From CAYOLL01 sp964404765 [NCBI: uncultured Gemmatimonadota bacterium] (GTDB taxonomy: Bacteria; 4572-55), in NCBI GenBank assembly GCA_964404765.1, contig CAYOLL010000001.1:34116-98115 (forward strand): a DNA stretch of 64,000 bases, written 5' to 3'. The position numbers were made by a program, and so were the translations under genes. The notes under the pieces are model-generated. The model did not search any database. It had not been told where the DNA came from and was given only the letters and a program-made list of their open reading frames with translations. This document shows, piece by piece, positions 45,631 to 55,434 of this stretch; within the stretch, counting starts at the first letter, position 1, and each line of letters starts with the position of its first letter.

Positions 45631-48111
45631 ATGCGCTTGAATGTATTACAAATCGTATCTTTCATTACCTTGCTGTTTTTGTGCGCCTGCGACATCGAGG
45701 TTCCCCCTTCGACTACAACTGAAGAAGCGCCTACTTTTATGGCTTCATTGCAGGTGGTGGATGAGGCCGGATCTTCGCTTGCGCAGGCTGTTGTGTCATT
45801 TAATGAGCAACGTCTGGTCACGGATAGTAATGGTCAGGTGATCCTTAAAAACTTAAACGGGCCTATTGCCGCGGTTGTGTCGGCGGATGGTTATATCCCG
45901 GAACCGGCGATTATCGGTTGGGCTGATGCGGAAAAAACGACAGTGGTCAAGCTTTATAGCCGCCTTAATGGAAGACGATGGGTCATGCATGCCACGGGTG
46001 ACGTTATGTTTGGCCGTCGTTATGAAAATCCGACGACGGGGGAGCCGCTAATTCCTGCGGCTGATCCGGCCACGGGCGCTCTCACGGTTGTGGAAAATAT
46101 AGCGGCAGTGTATCGGGCGGCAGATTTGCGAACCATCAACCTTGAAACAACCGTCTGTAATTTACCCCAATCCGCCGCTTATCCCAAAAAGCGGTTTATT
46201 CTGAATTCCAGACCCGAAACCATGTCGGCCTTGAAATCTCTGCAACCCGCAGCAATGGCGATATTGAAATCTCTACAAGTTGATGCCGTCATCCTGGCCA
46301 ATAACCACACCCGTGATTATATGGAAGCCGGATTGGAAGAAACCATTTATGCGCTTAATGATAATCAAATTGCCTATCAGGGCGCGGCGGTAAATGACCG
46401 GGACGCGTACTCACCTTTGCTTCTCCAAATCCAGACTGCGCGGGTTGGGATTCTGGCCTGGACAAGCGTGACTGGCTCATTTGTCAATGATAATTATCCG
46501 CTGGAAGACGCGCCGGTCCCCGTTGGCTTGCCTGCGGAAGAGTTCTGGCAATATGAGGAACGAGAGTGGGGCTATAGCAGCGCCGGTTGGACCGTTCCGA
46601 CCGACGGACGGCGAATCGGGACTGCCTGGCGTTTGTACGATCAAAAAGAGTCATCACTTTCCGCCGCAGAAAGAGCGGCTGTCTGGAACTCTTTGGTCGC
46701 AGTTTATCCTGAAATGCAGGATTGGGTGGCTCGGCGTGGGCATGGCGGCGCGGCGATGTGGACAACAAGTCAGGCAACTCAGGCAATTGCCGATCTCAAA
46801 AAAAATGTTGATGTGGTGATTGTCCAGATGCACTCGGGTTTTCAATACCAGGAAGCAGCCTCTGATAACGTAAAGGCAAACGCCCGTCAGGCCATTGACG
46901 CCGGCGCGGATATTGTTATCTGCCATCATCCCCATGTTCTTCAAGGTGTAGAATGGTACAAAGGACATCTTATTGTGTATAGTCTTGGTAATTTTATATT
47001 TGATCAGGATTTTTTGGCCTCTTTTCCAAGCGCCTTTTTGCGGGTGATCTGGGAAGATAACCATCCCATCGAAGCGCGTTTAATTCCGCTTGAACTCATG
47101 AGCTATTCTCCGACACTTGTATCGGGCGCAGCCGCGGAGCACACGCTTCTGCATCTGTGGGAAATAAGTCTGCTTAAAGCGGAATCCCAAAGAGACCCGA
47201 TTGATAATGGCGTAAAGGCTTTTGCGGTTGACCGGGATGCCGATACAAAACAAGCCCGATTTATCCTGAATAGAAATAGCGCAATTATAACAGACGAACT
47301 ACCTGAGCCACACATAATAACCCAAACAGTTAGCCCCAATGAAGTCATCACATTGGACTATGCCGGACTTGTTGATTCGCAGCTCGGACTTTCCGTGAAT
47401 GATCCCGTACATATCGATATTGGGCGGGACCTGTTTGGCTGGGGACATTTTGAAGATCACGGCGCCGATGGCAAAAGCAGCTGGGGAGAGCACTGGAACA
47501 CGGAAGGAACCCGAAAACAGATTATTTTTGGAGATGCGGCATCGGGGAAAGGTTTTCTAAGGTTGACCCGTTTTAATTCCAGCGACGGCGCCGTGCTTAT
47601 CAGGCCGTCAGCTCGTATTGCCATGCGCAACCATCGTCTTTATGAATACCGCGCAAATGGCAGTGTCCCACTTGATCCGGAGGCATCCTACTCGCTGCGG
47701 TTCATGGCCCGAATGGTGGGTACGGCGACCTATGGAATCCGTTTAGACATTTACAAATTTGATGACACGAATCCGACGGAAGACCCGGAATCGTTATTGC
47801 TTAATAGCGTGACGCAACCCTTAGCGCAGCTATCCGGCTCAAGCTGGCAGGCAGTAGAGGTTCCGATTTCCGCATCTTTGCTGCAGTCCGGTGAATTAAG
47901 CGCCAACATGCTAAATTTTTATTTTTACTTGGATCGGCCTTCCGAAGCGCAGGAAGTGCGGCTTGATATTGATGACGTTGCCTTTATCGAATGGAGATCG
48001 GCGGCAGTCATGCCGGCTCAGTTTGGCTTGTACAATTTCATTAGAAATACCGGCTCGCAAGCCGTCACGCTCAGGTTTGAAACGCTCGGTCTTGCGGATA
48101 CTTTACATTAG
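45631..48111 (+). CDS. CapA-family (poly-gamma-glutamate synthesis type) lipoprotein
   Basis: An 826-residue envelope protein. The N-terminus has a lipoprotein-like signal (ITLLFLCAC) followed by a Ser/Thr linker and an Ig/CarboxypepD-like segment (SLAQAVVSFNEQRLV). The CapA calcineurin-like domain (about 118-480) shows ATGDVMFGRRYENP, NLETTVCN, LANNHTRDY and HHPHVLQGVEWYKGHLIVYSLGNFIFDQ. The C-terminal third (from ~600) looks like a beta-rich carbohydrate-binding domain (LFGWGHFEDHGADGKSSW). GGAGG precedes ATG 45631. It ends four bases into the convergent recN. A PgsB-like ligase lies at 62041-63807, so capsule-type polymer synthesis is possible. Confidence 0.8.
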   Translation: MRLNVLQIVSFITLLFLCACDIEVPPSTTTEEAPTFMASLQVVDEAGSSLAQAVVSFNEQRLVTDSNGQVILKNLNGPIAAVVSADGYIPEPAIIGWADAEKTTVVKLYSRLNGRRWVMHATGDVMFGRRYENPTTGEPLIPAADPATGALTVVENIAAVYRAADLRTINLETTVCNLPQSAAYPKKRFILNSRPETMSALKSLQPAAMAILKSLQVDAVILANNHTRDYMEAGLEETIYALNDNQIAYQGAAVNDRDAYSPLLLQIQTARVGILAWTSVTGSFVNDNYPLEDAPVPVGLPAEEFWQYEEREWGYSSAGWTVPTDGRRIGTAWRLYDQKESSLSAAERAAVWNSLVAVYPEMQDWVARRGHGGAAMWTTSQATQAIADLKKNVDVVIVQMHSGFQYQEAASDNVKANARQAIDAGADIVICHHPHVLQGVEWYKGHLIVYSLGNFIFDQDFLASFPSAFLRVIWEDNHPIEARLIPLELMSYSPTLVSGAAAEHTLLHLWEISLLKAESQRDPIDNGVKAFAVDRDADTKQARFILNRNSAIITDELPEPHIITQTVSPNEVITLDYAGLVDSQLGLSVNDPVHIDIGRDLFGWGHFEDHGADGKSSWGEHWNTEGTRKQIIFGDAASGKGFLRLTRFNSSDGAVLIRPSARIAMRNHRLYEYRANGSVPLDPEASYSLRFMARMVGTATYGIRLDIYKFDDTNPTEDPESLLLNSVTQPLAQLSGSSWQAVEVPISASLLQSGELSANMLNFYFYLDRPSEAQEVRLDIDDVAFIEWRSAAVMPAQFGLYNFIRNTGSQAVTLRFETLGLADTLH

Positions 48112-49823
48112 TATCCGTGATTTGCCGCAGCGGTCTTTTGCAGCAGTTCCCGGGCGTGAGTGCGGGTTGTGTGGGTAATCGTATCACCGCCGAGCATCCG
48201 CGCGAGTTCTTCTTCTCGCTCCGGCAAGGTAAGCGGACGCACGCGCGTGACGGTACGGCTGTCTTCCTCGGCTTTACTGACGATGATATGTTGATCGCCT
48301 AATGCAGCAATGATTGGTAAATGGGTAATGCAGATTACCTGACGTCGGCTGGCAATTTCAGCCATTTTTTGCCCAACTTTTTCAGCAATCCGCCCGCCAA
48401 TACCCACATCGACTTCGTCAAAAATCAGCGTCGGAATCGCGTCAGCCTCGGCCAAAACAGACTTAACCGCCAGCATCAAACGAGAAATTTCTCCGCCCGA
48501 TGCAATCTTGACCAGTGGCTTTGGATCTTCGCCTACATTTGGCGCTACTAAAAACTCAATCAAATCAATACCTTTTGCGGTTGCTTTATAGCAATCACCG
48601 TTCAACTGGGCCAGACCCTGTGGGTCGTTTTCACGGTTCATTTGGGTGATAAAGCGGGTTCGTTCCATCCCCAGTTCCTGCAGTTGGGCTTCTATACGCT
48701 GATTGAGTTTCGCGGCGGCATCCTGACGGCGTACGGAAAGCGCGACGCACTGTTCGGCAAACTGTTGCCGCGCATTGGCCAATCCAATTTCCAAGCTTGC
48801 TAATTCCTGATCGCTGTATTCTAAATTACTTAGTTGTTTTTGCAAAAACTGTTTTTTTGTCAGGACTGACGATAAATTTCCGCCGTATTTTCGCATGAGC
48901 CGATTTAGATCGTCCAAACGTTCGCGCAGAAATTCGGCCCGACCCGGATCGTACTGAACTGTGACGGCATAGCGGCTTAGCTCGGATTCAATGTCATCCA
49001 GCTCAATAGCGGTAGAAGCCAGCCGCTGCAGGATTTCATTGAGTCGTGGATCAATGGCTTTAAGCGCATCACCCTGACGGGATATAATCTTAAGTCGGCT
49101 TAAGATGGCCTCGTCTTCTCCTCGTAATGTCTGACTGCCCAAATGCGCGAAAGCCAGTAGCTTTTCAGCATTATCCAACACTTTAAGTTCGGCTTCCAGG
49201 GCTTCGTCTTCGCCGGGTTGTGGATTTGCGGCCTCAATCTCCTTATATTGAAATTGATATAGCTCCAGCTTATCCTGCAGATCGGTTTGCTGTTTTTTAC
49301 GCTGGGTAATCTCCTGCTGCAAGCGGACAAGGCGATGGTAAAAATTAGTGATTGCGGCAACATCAATCAGGCCAAACTGGTCTAAAATTTCCAAATGGCT
49401 ATCAATGTTAAACAACGATTGGTGCGCGTGTTGGCCGTGCAAGTCAACCAGAAAGTTCCCGATTTTCTGCAGGATATTCAGTGTCACGCCGGAGCCATTG
49501 ACGAAAGCCCGACTGCGCCCGTTCTCTTGAATTTCCCGCTTAATAATCAGCGTATCTTCCTCCGTATCAATGCCCGATTCTTCCAGGATACTACGCAATT
49601 CCGGCGCAGAGGGGCGGTCAAAAACGCCCTCGACACTGGCGCTGCTGAACCCTTTGCGAATTTGGTCGGCCGAGGCCCGCTCCCCCAGCAGCAGAGAGAG
49701 GGCATCAATAATAATGGACTTGCCTGCGCCGGTTTCGCCGGTCAAAATGGTAAAGCCGGGTTTAAATTCCAGCCGAAGCGTAGAAATAAGCGCAAAATTT
49801 TGGATGGTAATTTCAAGCAGCAT
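48108..49823 (-). CDS. recN: DNA repair protein RecN
   Basis: A 571-residue SMC-like ATPase. It has Walker A GETGAGKSIIID (29-40), a long coiled coil (about 155-360), the ABC signature SGGEISRLMLAVKS and Walker B IFDEVDVGIGG. RecN acts at DNA double-strand breaks. The ATG at 49823 starts the canonical MLLEITIQNFALI; a frame upstream to 49853 encodes no conserved residues. It converges with the CapA gene. Confidence 0.93.
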   Translation of the reverse strand: MLLEITIQNFALISTLRLEFKPGFTILTGETGAGKSIIIDALSLLLGERASADQIRKGFSSASVEGVFDRPSAPELRSILEESGIDTEEDTLIIKREIQENGRSRAFVNGSGVTLNILQKIGNFLVDLHGQHAHQSLFNIDSHLEILDQFGLIDVAAITNFYHRLVRLQQEITQRKKQQTDLQDKLELYQFQYKEIEAANPQPGEDEALEAELKVLDNAEKLLAFAHLGSQTLRGEDEAILSRLKIISRQGDALKAIDPRLNEILQRLASTAIELDDIESELSRYAVTVQYDPGRAEFLRERLDDLNRLMRKYGGNLSSVLTKKQFLQKQLSNLEYSDQELASLEIGLANARQQFAEQCVALSVRRQDAAAKLNQRIEAQLQELGMERTRFITQMNRENDPQGLAQLNGDCYKATAKGIDLIEFLVAPNVGEDPKPLVKIASGGEISRLMLAVKSVLAEADAIPTLIFDEVDVGIGGRIAEKVGQKMAEIASRRQVICITHLPIIAALGDQHIIVSKAEEDSRTVTRVRPLTLPEREEELARMLGGDTITHTTRTHARELLQKTAAANHGY

Positions 49824-49971
49824 ATAAGGCAATGAACAATGAATAATGGGCAATGAATAATGGGCATCCCAAAAATAGCAATTCCCGGTCTGAAGTCAAG
49901 CCTCTTGCAAAAATTGCTTGCGAATCCTTGCGGGTACGGGTATCATAAATCCGATTTTTTAGAAAGATTAA

Positions 49972-50027
49972 GGAATAGCAAACTTCAGTTTGTGCGTAAT
50001 TGCTTGCAAGCTGAAGCTTGCTACTCC
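49972..50027. repeat. Imperfect palindrome of the 'GCAAACTTCAGTTTG' type
   Basis: GGAATAGCAAACTTCAGTTTG (18 of 21 positions) pairs with CAAGCTGAAGCTTGCTACTCC. It lies just upstream of the dinB-like gene. A second repeat, two copies of CAATGAATAATGGG (about 49837-49862), lies at the recN start. Confidence 0.65.
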
Positions 50028-50057
50028 GCCGTTTTCTTCTTTTTGAATGGAATGTAA

Positions 50058-50543
50058 ATGACAACAAAAGATTTGCTTCGCCGACAGATGCTGCTGACAC
50101 GGGCGATGACCGAGCAGGTCTCTGACGATTTGACGGAAAATCATTTAGCAGTTAAGCCGGAGGATTTTGGCAATCCCGGCTTGTGGATTTTAGGGCATAT
50201 TGCTGTGATTCGCGGGCAGTATTTGTATTATGCGCGTGGTGATCGGAGTCGCTTGCCCGCCGGCTGGTCGGAACTATTTGGAACGGGATCCGTATTGCGC
50301 GTGGATTTGGCGATTTATCCAAAGGCCGCGGATATTCGCCGCGTGATGAAGCGTGAATATGAAGACGCCCTGGCTTTTCTGGACACGTTGACGCCGGATG
50401 ATCTGGAAAAACCGCCGGTGATCGCCACGCCGAATTATCTGACCATTACCGATGTTTTTCTGGCCACCGCCGTGCACGAAGCTTATCACGCCGGGCAATT
50501 TGGCTTGATTCGCCGTTTGAGCGGGTTGAATACTTTTGGATAA
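50058..50543 (+). CDS. DinB-family protein
   Basis: A 161-residue four-helix protein with the DinB/YfiT metal-site pattern: LGHIAVIRGQY (His near 48) and HEAYHAGQFGLIRRL (two His near 137-141). Members are often thiol-transferase-like enzymes, and the specific reaction here is unknown. The ribosome site GAATGG is weak. Confidence 0.82.
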   Translation: MTTKDLLRRQMLLTRAMTEQVSDDLTENHLAVKPEDFGNPGLWILGHIAVIRGQYLYYARGDRSRLPAGWSELFGTGSVLRVDLAIYPKAADIRRVMKREYEDALAFLDTLTPDDLEKPPVIATPNYLTITDVFLATAVHEAYHAGQFGLIRRLSGLNTFG

Positions 50544-50630
50544 TTGAAGCCGCTTTTCAGCTTGATAAAATCCCGATGGTTATTGATTGAATCTTCTTAC
50601 AACAACATAGCGCGGTAAACCGCAAATTTT

Positions 50631-50723
50631 TAACCGCAAAGTTTGCAAAGCCTTACGCAAAGTCACACAAAAAAATGAAAGCTCAGGATAACTTTGCGAT
50701 AAACTTGGTGAACTTTGCGGTAA
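50631..50723. repeat. Palindromic repeat of the 'AACTTTGCG' type
   Basis: TAACCGCAAAGTTT (50631-50644) pairs with GAACTTTGCGGTA (right end 50722), and inner CGCAAAG / CTTTGCG pairs extend the stem. A decayed relative is at 2014-2082. The surrounding gap (50544-51036) has only this element and the ATPase remnant. Confidence 0.7.
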
Positions 50724-50744
50724 AGATTCTCGGGCACAGCGCAA

Positions 50745-50984
50745 ATGTTACTGACCGGAGCGGACGCGTACTTTGATGATATTTGGGACCGCGAGTGCGA
50801 CGATGCCGAGCGGCTGCTATTGGAAAAACTGGCGGTGGATAATCAGCCGCCCGATCTCGGCATTGAAACGACCCGCGGTCTGTTACACAAGGAAGTTCTG
50901 GAACAACGCGACGAGCAAATTGTTATGTCCGTGCCGCTGTTTACCCGCTGGCTGCGCGAAAAGAAGTTTCTGCTGAAGCACTAA
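50745..50984 (+). pseudogene. C-terminal remnant of an NTPase with winged-helix end
   Basis: A 79-residue frame whose sequence, LTGADAYFDDIWDRECDDAERLLLEKLA...GLLHKEVLEQRDEQIVMSVPLFTRWLRE, is the winged-helix end typical of large bacterial AAA/STAND ATPases. There is no ribosome site and no upstream domain; a palindromic repeat abuts its left side. It is probably the tail of a deleted gene. Confidence 0.5.
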
Positions 50985-51036
50985 TTTGTTGTTGGCTTGT
51001 TACTTTTTCGGCTGATTTTTAATGATTGGAGGCGCA

Positions 51037-51330
51037 ATGAAAACCTGGAACTTGAAAGAGGCGAAAAGCCATTTTTTTGATATTGTGAAGTTGTGCGGAA
51101 CAGAACCGCAAATCATCTACGACCGGAATGCGCCGTTGGCGGTCATCGTGGATATTGGCATGTTCAGCCAACTAACCGCATCACGTCAAACCAAGCGGCG
51201 TCCCACGGTTCGCCAATTGCTGGCCGAATTGCGCCACATCCAGCAAACAGAACCGGTCGAAATTGAACTTCCTCCACGCGCGGACCGCTTTCAGAAACCG
51301 ACGGAGGTCTTTGATGAACTATCTGTGTGA
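51037..51330 (+). CDS. Phd/YefM-type antitoxin
   Basis: A 97-residue protein with the Phd fold start TWNLKEAKSHFFDIVK and IYDRNAPLAVIVDIGMF, followed by a flexible charged tail. The ATG at 51037 follows GGAGGCGCA. It overlaps the VapC toxin gene by 17 bases and should bind both the toxin and its own promoter. Confidence 0.85.
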   Translation: MKTWNLKEAKSHFFDIVKLCGTEPQIIYDRNAPLAVIVDIGMFSQLTASRQTKRRPTVRQLLAELRHIQQTEPVEIELPPRADRFQKPTEVFDELSV

Positions 51331-51718
51331 TACCAACATTATCAGCGAGGTGATGAAGCGGCAGCCTCATCCCGTCGTAGAAACGTGGGTAAATCAACAA
51401 GCCCTGGTTCGTTTAAGCGTGATCACTGTGGAAGAAATCTGGTGGGGATTGACCTACAAAGACGCTCACAAACAAAGCGCCTGGTTTGAGCGGTTTGTAG
51501 AATTGCGTTGTAATGTCCTGCCCGTCACAACCGCGATTGCCAAACGGTGCGGCCAGTTACGCGGAAATTTTCGCCGGCAAGGCGTTGTCCGCACCCAAGC
51601 CGATTTGTTGATGGCGGCAACGGCGTTGGAACACAGTTTGGCCCTGATGACCCGCAATACGAAGGATTTTGAAGATTGCGGCGTTGAGTTGTTCAATCCT
51701 TTTTTGTTGGGAAATTGA
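51314..51718 (+). CDS. vapC: PIN-domain toxin (VapC family)
   Basis: A 134-residue PIN RNase: YLCDTNIISEVMK (first Asp), TVEEIWWG (Glu), RTQADLLMAATALEH (Asp) and LMTRNTKDFED (C-terminal Asn/Asp pair). The ATG at 51314 is preceded by GGAGG. The pairing with a Phd-type rather than VapB-type antitoxin is common. Confidence 0.9.
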   Translation: MNYLCDTNIISEVMKRQPHPVVETWVNQQALVRLSVITVEEIWWGLTYKDAHKQSAWFERFVELRCNVLPVTTAIAKRCGQLRGNFRRQGVVRTQADLLMAATALEHSLALMTRNTKDFEDCGVELFNPFLLGN

Positions 51719-51770
51719 CGATGTGCGCTACTTCGGGCAAAATAAAGATGTAATTTGTGGAGGTTTGAAA

Positions 51771-54700
51771 GTGTTGAAATACGCAGTTTGGATAGTAATT
51801 TTTATGATTATAACATCGCTTGGTTGGGCCCAATCATCCCCGGACGAGCAGTTCACCTTTGCCAAAAATTTGTACAAAGACGGCATGTATTCGCTGGCGG
51901 TGGAGCAATTTAAACAGTTTGCCGAGAACAACCCGGCCAGCGTCCATGCCGACGAGGCCCAGTTTATGGCCGGCGAGTGCTACTTTGCCGAGGAGGAATG
52001 GAAGTCGGCGGTCGCCCAATACAAAGCGTTTTTGGCCGGCTACCCGACCTCGAAGTATGTGACGCCGGCCTGGTTCAAGCTGGGCGAGAGCGAGTACAAA
52101 CGCCGCTTTTACGAAGAAGCCGTGGCCGCCTACGATCATCTGGCCAAGCGTTATCCGGGCAGCGAGGAAGCGCCGCGGGCCGCCTTCCGCATTGCCGAAT
52201 GTTACGAAGCGCTGGAAAATCCCCAGCAAGCGCAGGCGGCCTATGATCGCTTTTTGACCGCCTATCCCAAGCATGAGAAAGTGGCCGAAGCCTTGTTCAA
52301 CAGCGGCAAGCTGCGCGTTGTGCAAAAAGATTGGGACGGGGCGCAGTCGGCCTTCGATCAACTCATCAAAAATTATCCGCAGCATGATTTGGCCGGGCGG
52401 GCCTTGTTGGAGCAGGCCAATGTCCTGCATCTCAGCGGCAAGCTGGAAGCGGCCAAAACCGCCTACGCGGCCTTTATTCTCAAAAATCCGCAGAGCGTGT
52501 ATGCCGATGACGCACAGTTGGGTTTGGGCGTGACCCTGTTGGACATGGGCAAACAGACCGAGGCCGTGACCGAGCTGACCAAGGTCATCACCATGTATGT
52601 GCAGACGGATTTGAAAGATAACGCCCACTATCACCTGGCCGAAGCCTGGCGTATGCAAAAAGATTTTCATCAGGCGCAGGCGAATTATGAAGAAATTATT
52701 CGCAATTATCCGCGCAGCGAGTTTTTGGCCAGCGCGGAATACGGCCTGGCGTTGGCATTGGCCGAAGAAGGCAAGGTTTACGCCGCTATCGAGCATTTCG
52801 AAAAATTGGTAAAAGCCTTTCCCAATACCGAGTTTGCCCGTTCAGCCCAATTGCGCATTGCCGAAACCAACATCGACAAAGGCCAGCATCTCAACGGCGT
52901 TAAGGCTTACCGCCAATATCTGGCCGATTATGACGATTTGACCGACGAAGAACGCATCGACATACTGTTCAAGATTGGCGATGTGTTGGAAAATAAAGTG
53001 CAGCGTTACGATATGGCGATCAGCGGTTATCACGATATCGCCCTGCAATTTCCGCAGCACGCCCGCGCCGGGGAAGCGCTGTTTGCCGCCGGCCGCTGCT
53101 ACGAAAAGCTGAACGACTACGCCGCTGCCCGCCGCGAGTACAACGACGTGCTCAAGGATTACGCCAACTCGCCCCATTATCAACAAGCCAAAGTCCGCCA
53201 AAAAGCGATTGAAGACTTTTTGTTGAAGGATTACGAGCCGGCGCTCAAGGCCATCGGCGGCGGCTTGGAAAAAGCTGTGGCCGGGCAATCGACCCCGACC
53301 GATCTTTTTGCCATGATTGTCCCGTTCGCCAAAGATTTGCGGATGTATCCCGAAGCCGTCCGCCTGCTGGAAAATTTCATCCGCGCCTATCCCAACGCGC
53401 CCGAAATTCCCGCCGCAACTTATTACGCCGCCGAATCTTATCATAAACTGGCCCAAATCGCCCAATTCAATACGGGCCAACAACCCGCGCAATCCGCCGA
53501 AAACATCGCCAAAGCCTCCGCCCATTATGGCGCGATCATTCAATCCTATCCGCAGAGCGAGTTTGTGGACGAGGCCGCGGCCCAATTAGCGCGCTATCGT
53601 CTGGCGGAATTGGCCTTGCGAACGCCCACGCCTTACGCCGAAATGGCCACCGTCTGCCAATCGTTTACGGAAATGTATCCCAAAAGTCCGGAAATGGCCT
53701 GGGCGCTTTACACACTGGGCAAAACACTGACGGAACAAGTGGAAAAGCAAGGCGGGGCCGGGGATGTACAGGCCCGGCAGGCGCTCAATCGCTTGACGAT
53801 GGAATACAGCCAGAGCGATTATGCGGCTGACGGCTATTTGCTGTTGGGTCAACTGTCGGAGTTGCAGAGCGATTTGACCAAAGCCGACACTTATTATCAG
53901 CAAGTCAGCGATTATTACAAAGGATCGCCGGCGGCGGTGCAGGCCCTGTTCCGGCGCGGTCTGTTGCAGCAGCGGCAGAAGGATTTTGTCGGGGCGATTC
54001 AGAGCTTTGAGCAGGTCGGGCGAGAGTTCGGCTTTCATGAGTTGGCCGATGATGCCTTGCTGGAAGCGGGTCGCAGCTATGTGGCCGTGCGCAATTATCA
54101 GGAAGCGGTCAAAGCGTTTACGCTGCTCAAAAACGCCTATCCCAAAAGCGATTTCGTGGACGAAGCCGATTTGGCGATTGGCCGGACGCTGCGCCAGGCC
54201 GGGTTGATGGCCGAATCAACCGAGCAGTTGCAGCGTTTTATTGCTGCATATCCCAATCATCCCCAAATTGAAGAAGCCTATTTGCTGCTGGCCGAAAATC
54301 AGCAGCAGGCCGGCGACGGAGCGGCGGCGGTCAAGACACTGCAAATGCTGGTGGAAAAATTCCCGTCCGGGTCGGTCAAGCAAAAGGTGGCCGATTTGCA
54401 GTTTGATTCCGGCAAGTACGCCGAGGCGCTGGCCGGCTATCAAGCGTCGCTGACTAAAGACGCACCGCCGGATTTGGCTGGACGGCTGTTGTATCAAATT
54501 ACCCGTTGCCATTTTCGTTTAGATAAGCTGGAGTTGGCGACCAAAGCGGCCAAGGATTTTAAGAAAAATTACAAAGATCGGCCGGAGGAAATGGCCCGGT
54601 TGGACCTGGAATTGGCCGATTATCACCTGCGCCAAAAAAAGTTTGACCTAGCTCGCGATACGTATGACCGGGTAATGCGCGAATACCCGCAAACGAGCGC

Positions 54701-55415
54701 ATACTCCGACGCCCAATACGGCCTGGGCATGTATCATTTTTCGACCGGCAACTATGCCGCGAGCATTCCGATTTTTGAGCAGGTGGCGCGCAATTACGGC
54801 GGGCAGGAAATCAGCCGGCTGGCCTATTTTCGGCTGGGCACGGCCTTGTTCAGCGAGCAGCAATTTGAGCAGGCGGCAGTGGCTTATCAACGGTTGGCGC
54901 AACAGGATGCTGAGTTGAAATATCCCGACGCTCACTTCAACTTGGCATTGGCGCAGGAAAAGGCCGAAAAATGGACCGAAGCGATGACGAGTTACCGCCG
55001 TTTTACCGACAAGTTGCCACGCCACGAATTGGCCGGGCGGGCCTACTTTAAAATCGGCTACTGCCTGTTTGAAAGCGGCAAATATCGCGAGGCCGTGGAC
55101 GCCCTGCGCTTCTCTTTGGACAAAGTAACCGGCGACGACAAGGCCGAAGCCCAGTACTGGCTGGGCGAAGCCTACTTCAATCTGGGCGATTACAAAACCG
55201 CGGCCATCGAGCTGCTGAAAGTGCCCTACCAATACCCGACGGCCATGGAAGGCATGTGGGCCGTGACCGCCGACTTTAAGGCCGGCGTGGCCCACGAGAA
55301 GATGGGTCAGTTTGTGGAAGCGACCCGCCTGTACAACAAGATTATCGACAAGCATGGCCGCGACAGTCAATGGGGTCGGGCGGCCAAAGAGCGGTTGGAC
55401 GCGATGGGGAAGTGA
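51771..55415 (+). CDS. Very large exported TPR protein
   Basis: A 1214-residue protein with a signal peptide (MLKYAVWIVIFMIITSLGWAQ) and then about 30 TPR units throughout (for example QFTFAKNLYKDGMYSLAVEQFKQF; YPKSDFVDEADLAIGRTLRQAG). The GTG start at 51771 has GGAGG seven bases upstream. It resembles long YbgF/BamD-like periplasmic TPR proteins of FCB bacteria. Only 19 bases separate it from the kinase-ATPase-TPR gene, so the pair may work together; codon use is G+C-rich relative to the left half of the window. Confidence 0.82.
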   Translation: MLKYAVWIVIFMIITSLGWAQSSPDEQFTFAKNLYKDGMYSLAVEQFKQFAENNPASVHADEAQFMAGECYFAEEEWKSAVAQYKAFLAGYPTSKYVTPAWFKLGESEYKRRFYEEAVAAYDHLAKRYPGSEEAPRAAFRIAECYEALENPQQAQAAYDRFLTAYPKHEKVAEALFNSGKLRVVQKDWDGAQSAFDQLIKNYPQHDLAGRALLEQANVLHLSGKLEAAKTAYAAFILKNPQSVYADDAQLGLGVTLLDMGKQTEAVTELTKVITMYVQTDLKDNAHYHLAEAWRMQKDFHQAQANYEEIIRNYPRSEFLASAEYGLALALAEEGKVYAAIEHFEKLVKAFPNTEFARSAQLRIAETNIDKGQHLNGVKAYRQYLADYDDLTDEERIDILFKIGDVLENKVQRYDMAISGYHDIALQFPQHARAGEALFAAGRCYEKLNDYAAARREYNDVLKDYANSPHYQQAKVRQKAIEDFLLKDYEPALKAIGGGLEKAVAGQSTPTDLFAMIVPFAKDLRMYPEAVRLLENFIRAYPNAPEIPAATYYAAESYHKLAQIAQFNTGQQPAQSAENIAKASAHYGAIIQSYPQSEFVDEAAAQLARYRLAELALRTPTPYAEMATVCQSFTEMYPKSPEMAWALYTLGKTLTEQVEKQGGAGDVQARQALNRLTMEYSQSDYAADGYLLLGQLSELQSDLTKADTYYQQVSDYYKGSPAAVQALFRRGLLQQRQKDFVGAIQSFEQVGREFGFHELADDALLEAGRSYVAVRNYQEAVKAFTLLKNAYPKSDFVDEADLAIGRTLRQAGLMAESTEQLQRFIAAYPNHPQIEEAYLLLAENQQQAGDGAAAVKTLQMLVEKFPSGSVKQKVADLQFDSGKYAEALAGYQASLTKDAPPDLAGRLLYQITRCHFRLDKLELATKAAKDFKKNYKDRPEEMARLDLELADYHLRQKKFDLARDTYDRVMREYPQTSAYSDAQYGLGMYHFSTGNYAASIPIFEQVARNYGGQEISRLAYFRLGTALFSEQQFEQAAVAYQRLAQQDAELKYPDAHFNLALAQEKAEKWTEAMTSYRRFTDKLPRHELAGRAYFKIGYCLFESGKYREAVDALRFSLDKVTGDDKAEAQYWLGEAYFNLGDYKTAAIELLKVPYQYPTAMEGMWAVTADFKAGVAHEKMGQFVEATRLYNKIIDKHGRDSQWGRAAKERLDAMGK

Positions 55416-55434
55416 TGTAATCGAATGGAGCGTT

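Noticed and set aside
51834-52796. Long minus-strand frames opposite the TPR gene (also 52842-53585 and 54648-55481)
   Set aside because: G+C-rich TPR coding DNA produces open antisense frames; none has a family signature.
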